DNA of 34,107 bases. Origin: Apostichopus californicus (Eukaryota > Echinodermata > Holothuroidea > Aspidochirotida > Stichopodidae). Shown here one piece after another: positions 21,203-31,508 of the stretch. Both the position numbers and the translations under genes were made by a program. Position 1 is the stretch's first letter. Every line of letters begins with the position of its first letter. The stretch spans positions 1 to 34,107 of the forward strand of contig JAIPMN010001321.1 in NCBI GenBank assembly GCA_020650975.1, in the 5' to 3' direction. Below the pieces are notes generated by a model, which saw only the letters and a list, made by a program, of their open reading frames with translations, ran no database searches and had not been told where the DNA came from.

Positions 21203-21610
21203 CTTGGAAAAAGTGGCGGAGCTAGGGGTATTGGTCAGAGGGGGCGAGAATGGTCTGTAAGGGCGCTTTCTACACTATCTAAGCGGAAGGGCCACCACGA
21301 GTTGGCACGGAGCGTACAGATTTTTTTTGAGTAAAGATACTCCCTAGATCGCCAGAAATGACCCTTTCCGGGCCTTGCTAATTTGCAGATAAACGAAGAA
21401 TAAATAGCCGTTAGAGCATTTTGTCAGAAAATTACAGCAGAAAATGTGACTAATGTCAATAGGTAGATGAGAGCGCAATAAAAAAGTCAATATTTGCGAA
21501 TAAGTAAAAAGTGGTAAAAAGCTGAAAAGGGCGCCAGCAGTCCATTTGAGTCCGTCAGGGGGGGCATTCGCCCCCCCTGACTGTATGGACGCTCCACCCC
21601 TGCTTGGAAA
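21203..21610. mobile_element. Second hAT-like MITE with 8-bp target duplication
   Basis: CTTGGAAA flanks the element at 21203-21210 and 21603-21610. The element (21211-21602, 392 bp) starts AAGTGGCGGAGC; the reverse complement of its end starts CAGGGGTGGAGC, an imperfect terminal repeat ending in the shared GGAGC. Just inside the right end is a perfect 12-bp hairpin (21554-21581; GTCAGGGGGGGC, loop ATTC). No transposase frame. It lies about 1.5 kb upstream of the ankyrin start codon. Confidence 0.75.
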
Positions 21611-22153
21611 GTGGTGGTGGGGAGGGGGGGGGTAGGGTGGTTAGGAGATGGTACCTGTGTTTCGGCTGTTCGTGGGAAGCAGAATAAAGCAGAGGAACAA
21701 TTGTCTCGGAATGGTTACATATTCATGACTGCGACTGAAAGTTCATGACGGTGTTTCATTGTAATATGATATCAAATCGGGCAAAGAAACATCATTATAA
21801 AGAGAGAATTTAGAACAAAATCAACAAAACGATTGTTTTGATTGACTGGAGCCTTGGTTTAACAAACGACTGGAAACAATGACTGCTTGTTGTCAATGCT
21901 TGAGAGTAGTCTTCCTAAGTACTGTACCTGCTTACTTCAGGTAATACCACATTGTATGGGTACACTCGTCAGTTATCAACCTAAGTATCATTATGCTGCA
22001 TACTGCCTGACAAAATCGGATCGACTAAACTTGTCCATTTTCTTAGTACGGCCAATGTGCATGTCTTATTCAGTCTACTCTCAATCAAGACTTTGACAGT
22101 ATTAAGTCGCTTCATAGTCAGTTGGGGAAACCTGACATGTAGCGTCCGTCCAG
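21611..22153. other. Non-coding stretch
   Basis: Starts with a G-rich patch (GTGGTGGTGGGGAGG) and then AT-rich unique sequence. Small open frames on the plus strand show no recognisable content. Confidence 0.5.
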
Positions 22154-22345
22154 ACTGGCAGTTTGCAACATGTGGTGGTGTACAACCACTTTACAACTGC
22201 CGTATTTCAACAACTAAGGGAACCCAATCACATCCTGGAAATAACTACGAACTGGCAATTGGCAACATGTGGTGGTGAACAACCACTTTACAACTGTCAT
22301 ACTTCAACAACTTAGGGAACCAACCACAGCCTGGAAGTAACTAAT
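22154..22345 (+). repeat. Two-unit tandem repeat, 97 bp
   Basis: ACTGGCA(G/A)TT(T/G)GCAACATG followed by TGGTGGTG(T/A)ACAACCACTTT occurs at 22154 and 22251, each ending CCTGGAA(A/G)TAACTA. About 90% identical by eye. Confidence 0.9.
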
Positions 22346-24613
22346 TTTGCATGCAACCCAAACCAACACTAGTTGTTAACAGAATACAGCTGTTTGGTTC
22401 TTATTATGCTCATCAGTAGCGGTGTCAGCATGAATACCAGGGCTCTACTTGGGACTATGATCCTACCCCCAATAGGGACTATGATCCACCCGCCATCCTA
22501 CCAGCCCCTGTGCATCTGAGCCTTGATATTTAATTAAACGCAGCACTATTACGGAACACCAAAACTTAAAATACTAACAAAACCAAGAAAACTTTCAAAT
22601 TTTGTCAAACAATAGCTTTATCTGTATTTGAAACATTGAACCCAATCTGCAGTATTAATCCACTTCAAAAGTTGTAAGAAAATAAATGTTCTAGACACTA
22701 GTATAGCAATTGTCCCCTTGTATTGACAATCAGATCAAAGAATAATTTGTATAAAATGTGATAAGAAAAATATATATAAAAAAGATTGAAAGTCAAACAT
22801 TCATGTTAATATTTAAAAAAAATCCTTCATGAGTATAGTGTTAATACTAAAATCACAAAGACTATTCAGGGAATTTTAATACAAAAGTGACTTTATATGC
22901 TGTCAATTTATACAACCTTAACCCGTATAAACACTTAACCTTAAAAGAAAATAAGATGCTGGGGAGAGGGTAGGGAAGGAACATTTCACCATAAAATGGA
23001 AAATAACATCAACAATGTCCATGTAGACACAACTGCAGTTCTGTTTTTTATACCCGTTACGCAAAAGAATTTGAATTTTGGAGGGGAAAACTGCAATTCA
23101 TCCTTCAAATATGTTTTTTGTCTCAAACTCAGATACATAATGTAAGCCTCTTGTTTTTCTGTTTGGGTTGGCAATACCTTTTCATTTAGTTCCTCAATGT
23201 TCATTTTGTTCCATTTAAAAAAAAAACCATTTGAATATCAAAAAAGGAATATGCTATTCACTCTTGTTACTTTTGAACCTCTCATGTTTACTCACAAAAA
23301 TGATAAACCAAAAGAATTTGGTGGTTCCTATATCACCTGCTTAATTTTTCCACTTTGCATGAGTACACAGATAAGTACAAGGTTCGAACCTCAGATACAA
23401 GTACATCATTTTGCAATCGATGCCCAACAGTGACTCAAGTATATATAAGTACGAGTACAAATCAACAAGACAGCCTACAAATATCTACTGTATATATTTA
23501 TAGTATGCTAGCAATATGAGTACAAGTACACAGATTTACTACTACAAGTCTGCTCCAAGCACTGGCCATATCCATCAGTTTCCTGCCAAATGACTCCAGA
23601 TATATACAGCTCATCAGTAGGTACAGTTATCTGCAGGAAGTCATTAATACACAACGGACATGGGTAATGAACGCCAAACTTCTGACAAGACCTATCTTAT
23701 TTATAGATTCCATAGACACCTACGAACCCATTGGCAACTTAGACTATTATAATACAAACCATTGTTTGGCTGTTAGGGGTAAAAATATAAAAATTCTTAC
23801 AAATTTTGAAAAAGTAGTATTTTGAAAAACTTAACCTGATTCTATCTATAATACAATCAAAGCATCGGCAGGCAGCAGCATGATAACAACTAACAAACTA
23901 AACTTCCTCTTTATATTGTTAGGTCAATTTTTAGCAAAAACAAAGTTGCATGTGGCAATGAGTGTTGATAAAATCTGATTCAGAGAGAGTTGAACCATGG
24001 TTTAGGGTTTGATTTTTAGGGTCCCAAAAGTTGGATGATAGAATAGGACCGAGGGAGAATCAGAGCCGGCACTTGTGTTTCAAATTTGTAATGTTAATGC
24101 AGAGTTCTCTCCAGAGTGACCCGGGGTCAGCATTGATCTTTAACTTCTGAATGTATGTTTGTTATTCATGAAGTTTGATATAATTACATTAATCTGTAAT
24201 CACTGCACTGTACATCAAAATCCTGCACTGTACATCACACAGGCTGTTTTGCACCTTTTCTTCTAACTAAAAAAAATACAAAAAATGTTAACTTCCTGTT
24301 CAGCGATTGGGAGCATCAGGTCCGATCCCAAGCACAGGATCTACTGTAAACCGATGGAGGTTCAACATCTTCTTTTGACATTGTTATAATGCTGAACACT
24401 GGGGTGGGGGGGGGTGGGGTGGGAGGGGACTGACCTGTAGCCTGAGAGAATGGCATCAATTGACCCAGTACTGTCTAATGACAGTAGACACCACCAACAC
24501 TAATATGATAGCCTACAAGATGTAATGGTTCACAGTGAAATTAAGTCAAAAATATCACTTGTCAAAGATTAGTGAAAGTGAGAGGTCGGTACTGTACGTG
24601 TGACTCCATTATA
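22346..24613. other. Long non-coding stretch
   Basis: No gene recognised. A small partial repeat GGGACTATGATCC occurs near 22451 and 22475. A G-rich low-complexity patch (GGGGTGGGG type) lies at about 24402-24428. Open frames on both strands are short and composition-driven. Confidence 0.5.
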
Positions 24614-24632
24614 GTTTCCCCTTTCGGGAAAC
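24614..24632. repeat. Perfect 7-bp hairpin GTTTCCC/GGGAAAC
   Basis: GTTTCCC (24614-24620), loop CTTTC, GGGAAAC (24626-24632). A similar hairpin, TTTCCC-GAGA-GGGAAA, is at 33372-33387. Confidence 0.75.
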
Positions 24633-25405
24633 CACAATGTAAAGCTTCCTAATGCCCAGTAGTTTGTGCACACTGAGTACAGTACTATACTTACTGAACA
24701 GAGTGGGGATATGGTGGGGGGAGGTGGGGAAGGGAGAGCATGCCAACAGGCAATTCTATATAATCAACAACAAACAATACCGCAGCTTTCAATGATGTAT
24801 GATATTAATGGGTATCTCGGTTCAATGCCTTTACATTGCTCCACATCCAACAGTTAAATGACTCAGTCATCTTAAAGGTATAATCTACTGAACCAGCAGG
24901 AAATTCGTTATCAAAGATACACATTCTTCTTCAAGGGATGACATTTTGAATTCCTTTGTCACTTAATGCAATTAATTTAATAATAACTCAACATTTTTCC
25001 TAGGTTTTCTTCTTCCACCAATACAGAGAATTTCTAAACATATCATCTAGTGGTTGCAACTTTCCAAGATTACTTCAGTTATCAAGGATGAATTAATTTG
25101 CCCAGTAGCACTTTGACCTTATTTTTGTATTTATTGTAAATGTTTCCAGTCTCTAATACCTCTATGAAGGTACTATAAAGAGAACAAAAACTGAAACTGA
25201 CAAAGCAAAACTTCTCTTGTGGATGGTAGGTGACCTTCCCCCTGCCCCCCCCCCGCCCTTCCTCCTACTAATAAACTTTATATCTTGTTATTATATACTT
25301 CATACCTTATATTTCTTATTAACTTCAGAGTGTGTGTTACATCTTGCCACAATGGGAGTCATCTGTACAACAATGGCAACTTACAAACTGCATGACCAAA
25401 AAGAC
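24633..25405. other. Non-coding stretch
   Basis: Unique sequence with G-rich (about 24714-24737) and C-rich (about 25229-25260) patches. No gene recognised. Confidence 0.5.
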
Positions 25406-25725
25406 AAACTTGAAACACATCCTGTGATTGGCAGAAAGGCATAGACATGTCAATAACATTTATGATACTTAACACATGGATTTAGCTGCAACTTGACACA
25501 TTTCCAAAAAATAAAAACTTAAGAACATCCTGTGATTGGCAGAAAGGCATATAGACATGACAATATCCTTAATGATGTTTAACATGGATTAACTGCACCT
25601 TGACACATTTCCGAAAAAATAAAAACTTAAAAACATCCTGTGATTGGCAGACAGGCAGATTTGGCAATATCCTTTATGATACTTAACATGAATTAGCTGC
25701 AACTTGACACATTTCCAAAATTTAT
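25406..25725 (+). repeat. Three tandem units of 108 bp
   Basis: CATCCTGTGATTGGCAGA recurs at 25418, 25526 and 25634, followed each time by AGGCA.., a CAATA..CTT/TTATGAT stretch, TTAACA..GGATTA/GAATTA and GCAACTTGACACATTTCC. High similarity among the units suggests recent amplification. Confidence 0.92.
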
Positions 25726-27096
25726 ACGGTGGTCCTTAAAGGTATTACGTGATTGATGTTACTGTAAAATAATCTTCAAATTTCTGCAAAATGATTGTTT
25801 TTAGAGATCATCACTTCGAGTACATTCTGAAAGAAAAGTTTGATTATTTGAAAGTTTGATTATTCTAAAATCTACTACGATGTAGTTGATCCGCTTGACG
25901 ACTCAAGTTTGGCGCTTAATTTCAAATATTGAAAAATGTGTCAAAATTCTTGAGATTGTACAATTTTCCTTTCATATTAGATAAATGCAACTGAAAAAAG
26001 TGTCTGGGTGGCAAAATATTGATGATCGCATTCGGAGACAAGTACTCCCACGCCTTATCGATTTACTTTACTTTCAATATTAAAACTGTTGTCCATTCGG
26101 TGATAAAATCTAGGGGAAGTGTCTTTAATAGTTTGATCAACTGCCATCTTACATGGAGAAATACTTGGCAGGTTTATTAAAACGGCAACTAAATTATGCA
26201 AAAATATGGTTTGAGCCAGTAGTCACTGCCATGCAATTATTAACTTTAAGGACACAATTTTTTACATAGAATTCAACTCACCTCAAACTTCATTTTCTAA
26301 TATTTTTGTCAAAAAGCAGAGATGAATTAAGAAAAAAAACAATCCAATCACAGATTTATGGTTGTTGACTTTACTGGAGAAATAAAATCCTCAAGAAGTT
26401 TCCACAGTGTGTATTCCCACAAAAGTTTACGTTTTACTCTGAAGAATGAACTAATTTCCACAAAAAATATTGCCAAAAAAAGCTTAACATAAAAACTATT
26501 TGCAGAGAAAATGTTAGATGAAGCACATTTGCCACTTGTCAGATTTTAATATGTCCACCTTTGACAAGGAGCATTTCCTGTTCTCCAATGGTACTCGGGC
26601 AAACGCTAAAAACTCCCAAATATTTGAAATTAGTATATTGTAGTGCTTCCAAGATCAATGCTTCAGTGATCATACTTAATGCATACAAACTACTGCTATA
26701 CAAATATATCATGGATACAATGATATTTAGTCACAGGATAACCACTGAAAGGCGTTTGGTCTAAAAAAAAAGCTGTCAATTGAGTTATGTTTCAATTTCG
26801 TCTGCATTACTGTATGCATGAAGTCTTCTGCGTAGTTAGTTGCTACTAACAAATAGGGGATCTCGGCAATTAACTAAGGCTAAATGACTCACTTCATGGA
26901 TTCTCATATGACATTATTAATTTTGTACCATACAGGAAGCAGGCAAGGGAAGTGTGACAGGGATACAACAAGTTATAATCAGGGAGGCTAATATACTCTA
27001 GATGAAAATGATGATTGCTCATAGCTAATGGGATGCTGTGAGGCTACATACTGGTTACACCATATAATATTGGTACAGTATAGATACTGTAAGCAG
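25726..27096. other. Non-coding stretch
   Basis: AT-rich, no recognised gene or element on either strand. Confidence 0.5.
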
Positions 27097-27650
27097 TATA
27101 TAAGGCACTCTATGTTGCATATAAGGCACTCTATATAAGGCACTCTATATAAGGCACTCTATATAAGGCACTCTATATAAGGCACTCTATATAAAGCACT
27201 CTATATAAGGCACTCTATATAAGGCACTCTATATAAGGCACTCTACATAAAAGCACTCTATATAAGGCACTCTATATAATGCACTCTATATAATGCACTC
27301 TATATAAGGCAATCTTATAAGGCACTCTATATAAGGCACTCTATATAAGGCACTCTATATAAGGCACTCTGTATAAGACACTCTATATAAGGCACTCTAT
27401 ATAAAAGCACTCTATATAAGGCACTCTATATAAAAGCACTCTATATAAGGCACTCTATATAATGCACTCTATATAAGGCACTCTATATAAGGCACTCTAT
27501 ATAAGACACTCTATATAAGGCACTCTATATAAGGCACTCTATGTTGCATATATGGCACTCTATATAAGGCACTCTATATAAGGCACTCTATATAAAGCAC
27601 TCTATATAAGGCACTCTATATAAGGCACTCTACACTCTATGTTGCAATAC
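27097..27650 (+). repeat. 14-bp minisatellite, about 37 copies of TATATAAGGCACTC
   Basis: A near-perfect array of the 14-mer TATATAAGGCACTC, about 37 copies by eye. Variants carry AAAGCAC, AAGACAC or ATGCAC, and a few units gain or lose bases. The flank motif CACTCTATGTTGCA occurs at the left side (about 27106), once inside near the right end (about 27536), and at the right edge (about 27633), suggesting a larger-scale duplication of the array end. Confidence 0.97.
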
Positions 27651-27685
27651 ATACATGTATGATTACATAGACACTAACTGCACTA

Positions 27686-27731
27686 ATATGACCAGGGAGC
27701 TGTTAGAGTAGCAGCTCCCTCAGGATATGAC
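27686..27731. mobile_element. Third CAGGGAG...CTCCCT palindrome with 7-bp direct repeats
   Basis: CAGGGAGCTG (27693-27702) and CAGCTCCCT (27712-27720) form the stem around TTAGAGTAG. ATATGAC flanks it at 27686-27692 and 27725-27731. Because the downstream tandem repeat also contains ATATGAC, the flanking repeat could be a target duplication within the first unit or a coincidence. Confidence 0.5.
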
Positions 27732-27970
27732 TTTCCTACCCAATACTGTAGGATATATATGACTATCCCACCCAGTACTGTAGTATATATATGACTATCC
27801 CACCCAGTACTATAGTATATATATGACTATACCACCCAGTACTGTAGTATATATATGACTATCCTACCCAGTACTGCAGTTTATATGACTATCCTACCCA
27901 GTACTGCAGTTTATATATGACTATCCTACCCAGTTCTGCAGTTTATATGACTATCCTACCCAGTACTTGA
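27725..27970 (+). repeat. Tandem repeat, eight units of 30-32 bp
   Basis: The unit is TATATGACTATCC(C/T)ACCCAG followed by TACTG(T/C)AGT(A/T). Early units carry CTGTAGTA, later ones CTGCAGTT. The length varies because of extra TA steps. Confidence 0.95.
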
Positions 27971-28881
27971 CAAGCAGAAAATGGCTAAAGACCAATTTTT
28001 AGATTTCTTGACCTTTGACCTGTGACATCATCAATCATACATCCCCCCCCCCCCCCCCGATCTGCATCTCAAAGTGGTATGATGACTACCCAGATCAAAC
28101 TCTAATACTGCAGCCCCTGCAACTGCAAGCCCTATTACTACACCCTACTACGGTAATTAATTTCTTTGTAGAACCGTACTACACAATAAGACTGACTGGC
28201 TCGGTGCACCCAAACTGCAGAATAGTTGAAAGTTTCAATGCAAATTTACATTTCTTTAGGTTGTGCAACCATGGAATCTTGTTGGAATAAGCAAAGACGT
28301 TGTTCTGTACAGAATAGCAATTTAATCCCTTCTCTGAATAATAGCAAATGTTCTAATTTAAGAGAGAGTTACTATACACTAACTGCTTACTTTAAACCTT
28401 TCTAAAACCCAGAGGGATTGAGGATAACACCAAGTAACAAAGATCAGTTGCCATATGACTATGAAGCTACCTAGGAAAACAAATCCCATAGCAATATCAT
28501 ATGAATTGTGGATCTACTGGAGAGGGCCAAATGTGGACAGATCATTTTGCCAAGGAATAATTTAGTGTTCAAAAGTTTGTGCAGCAGTTTTTACATGTTC
28601 TAAACATTAATGCTATGGTCCCTGTGTACAAAAGATGCTATGCTATGCAACTTTGCACTTGTATAGAAGTTTGCCCATATTGCATGGCAATTGGAGATGC
28701 GATGACGGATACATTATTCCCCGTTCGTCGTGTCCAACGGAGAAAAGAGAAAAAAGATCTATATGGGAGAAGAGTGTGGGTGGCGAGGTTGGACTTTCCG
28801 ACATCAGTCAAGAGGAAATGGTTGGTTGTATCAGTGAAATGGCTCATAACTCAACTGTGTGTCAGTCATACACCTACTACA
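27971..28881. other. Non-coding stretch with a 16-C run
   Basis: A 16-C homopolymer lies at 28043-28058. Open frames on the plus strand at about 28579-29004 run into the 243-bp tandem repeat and show no domain I recognise; probably spurious. Confidence 0.5.
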
Positions 28882-29570
28882 TATGATAATCTAACAAGTA
28901 AATTGAATATTTCCTATAACTACGCATGGGCTTTGACACCATACACAATGAGGATATTACGATCCACTGACACTAGTCGGAGGAAAAGATGTCCATTTAC
29001 CTAATAAAGTATTAGCCAAGAGGGAATTTTTGTATAGCAGTGTGTTACTTATGCTCACAAGGGATAGTTTGCAGCAACTTTACAATATAGTTTTTGTCAA
29101 ATTACAATAGTAGTTTTTGTCAAATATGATAATCTAACAAGTAAATTGAATACTTCCTATAACTACGCATGGGCTTTGACACCATACACAATGAGGATAT
29201 TACGATCCACTGACACTAGTCGGCAGCAAAGATGTCCAGTGACCTAATTAAGTATTAGCCAAGAGGGAATTTTTGTATAGCAGTGTGTTACTTATGCTCA
29301 CAAGGGATAGTTTGCAGCAACTTTACAATAGTAGTTTTTGTCAAATTACAATAGTAGTTTTTGTCAAATATGATAATCTAACAAGTAAATTGAATACTTC
29401 CTATAACTACGCATGGGCTTTGACACCATACACAATGAGGATATTACGATACACTGACACTAGTCGGCAGCAAAGATGTCCAGTTACCTAATTAAGTATT
29501 AGCCAAGAGGGAATTTTTGTATAGCAGTGTGTTACTTATGCTTACAAGGGATAATTTGCAGCAACTTTAT
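28882..29570 (+). repeat. Three tandem units of about 243 bp
   Basis: TATGATAATCTAACAAGTAA starts units at 28882, 29125 and 29369. Each contains CTACGCATGGGCTTTGACAC, GAGGATATTACGAT(C/A)CACTG and AGCCAAGAGGGAATTTTTG. The junctions carry small sub-repeats of ACAATAGTAGTTTTTGTCAA. Units 2 and 3 are the most alike. Confidence 0.95.
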
Positions 29571-31471
29571 ATTTACTTTCACTAAACAAGTTGTAAGTGT
29601 CGTTTTTCAAGTTGTTATTAATGAACGTCACTTCAGTGTTGACATAATTGAATGGAACTTGTTGCCATCAAATTTTCCCATGTTTGCATTTGATTGCAGC
29701 ACTTGACAATACTTCTAACTAGTACAAGTTTAAACTGACAAAATTTAATTGTAGAAATTGAAATTTCAAAGGTTAACATATACTGCCATTGTCAATAGTG
29801 TTATATGAATAGGACTGTATGGGTGTGTGTGTGTGGGTGTGTGTGTATGTATTCGTGTATGTATGATGTACATGTACACAGTTTAAATATGAATGCAATC
29901 AATTCATGCATCCATTGTATGTAACATTCTAGCACTTGACTGGTATACCCAACAATACTTTGGTTGATTTACTATTCTTGTAACAATAACATAATTAGTG
30001 CTGCATAATTACATTTATACCTGTTACACTCATGCATGTGATAGAGACCCTCATGATGAAAAACTCCACTAACAGCTTAGAAAATGTGTTCTGTTTGGTG
30101 GATATCATATTTTCAGTCTTCTTTCATATACTCCCCAAAGACTTGAACAAGTCCAAGGGTGACTTCATACAGCCATTAGTCATTGGATGTTGGTTTGTAT
30201 ATACATATTTAGTTTCTTTGACAGCTGGGTGATATAACTTGCCACTCAGACTAATTTTGCTAAAAGCGAGGAAGTTACAAACATTACCAAACATACTGGC
30301 TGCTTGATTTTCACCAAGAAAATATAACAAGAAACACCAAACAAGCTTTGAGATTAATCCTGCTATTGGTATGATGACATCACACACTGACATTATAATG
30401 TCAACACCTGATACAACTTTTAACCCATGATATCTCCCAAAGGGAAATCAGTTTTCTTAGTTGCTAAGGGGGAGTTGTTCATCAGAACCATTTCTATCAC
30501 ACACTAAATACACAGTTAACACAGACAGAGAATAACTAAAGAAAACTTGGTTTACATACAAAATAGTTGAACTTCCTCAACATGTTATGTTGAATCTGTT
30601 GTGTTTATACGTGAAAGTGATAACCAAATAAACGAAACCAAAGAAAACGAAACAAACGTTTGGGTTCAGTGGGCATGGAAGGTCCAAGGAAACATGCAAT
30701 AGTTTAATACAGATCCACTAGCAAATCAAATAGTCTGTAAAGCACTATTGACTATTTCTAGCAAGGAAAACTCTAATAGAAATGTTGTCAGTGCTGCATC
30801 AAGCATCACTGCTTTTGGCTGTATTTGTAATTTTGTTGTCAAATATGATGGTTAGGACTGGAAAAAATAATAATGTGTTCTTAGCTACTTTTTACTAGTC
30901 AATGTGTTGATTTGTTCTATAAAAAAAAATGGTTGCACAGGATGCAAACAGTTTCAAGACTTTGGGTCCCGGGCTGACATTTTGCGTTAGGGACCCACAA
31001 TCCTGCGTTTGTAATATTGCTGGAAAAGGGTTAAGAACCAGTACAAATTGCAGTTTAATTGTACCTTTTTTTCATACACCACTTGAGCAGATATCATGTA
31101 TAATCACACATGTAACTCGCTTCGAACTTCAATTTTTTTTCTGATTCTTGCATGTGCATTGTGATTATTGATTATGTATGTACAGGCCATGTGTTACTCC
31201 CAAAATTTTTGTCCTATCAAGTGAGTCAAGTGACTGTATTGACATAGGCCTAGAGCTTCAATGTTGCGAAGTATTCTGCAATTTACTGAACTCCCATGTC
31301 ATGTAAACTTGCATGAATGGAGGGTGTTACTAAAACGAATCACAATTGCGTTACACATAACGAATGTCAATATGTTGTACACACTAAAAAATTGTGTTGA
31401 CATGACAATGAATGACAGCACAGACATTTGCTTCAACCGGATATCACAGTTCAGACTTCGTGGGTATATTA
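29571..31471. other. Non-coding stretch with TG microsatellite
   Basis: An imperfect (TG)n tract at about 29819-29878. Otherwise unique AT-rich sequence; open frames on both strands near 30032-30393 overlap each other and have no recognisable content. Confidence 0.5.
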
Positions 31472-31508
31472 AAGCCACGCAACCGAGTGGAGGCGAAGTG
31501 CGTGGCTT
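31472..31508. repeat. Hairpin AAGCCACGCA / TGCGTGGCTT
   Basis: Perfect 10-bp arms at 31472-31481 and 31499-31508 around a 17-base GC-rich loop containing GAGTGGAGGCGAAG. It is clearly more GC-rich than its surroundings, which suggests an insertion or a conserved RNA hairpin. Confidence 0.85.

Noticed and set aside
22986-23204. Minus-strand frame beginning MNIEELNEKVLPTQTEKQEA
   Set aside because: Charged and superficially protein-like, but short, A-rich and without matching splice partners or a known domain.
23384-23394. GGTTCGAACCT resembling a tRNA B-box
   Set aside because: No matching A-box at the proper distance and no cloverleaf can be drawn; the string is simply a short palindrome.
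22408-23620. CTGATGAG on the minus strand (near 22415 and 23615), the start of a hammerhead ribozyme core
   Set aside because: No CGAAA box follows a pairing stem II in either case.
27097-27650. CRISPR-like regular array
   Set aside because: Units are contiguous 14-mers with no unique spacers, in a eukaryotic context.
28579-29004. 141-codon plus-strand open frame
   Set aside because: Its C-terminal third lies in a 243-bp tandem repeat, a competing frame overlaps it, and no domain is recognised.
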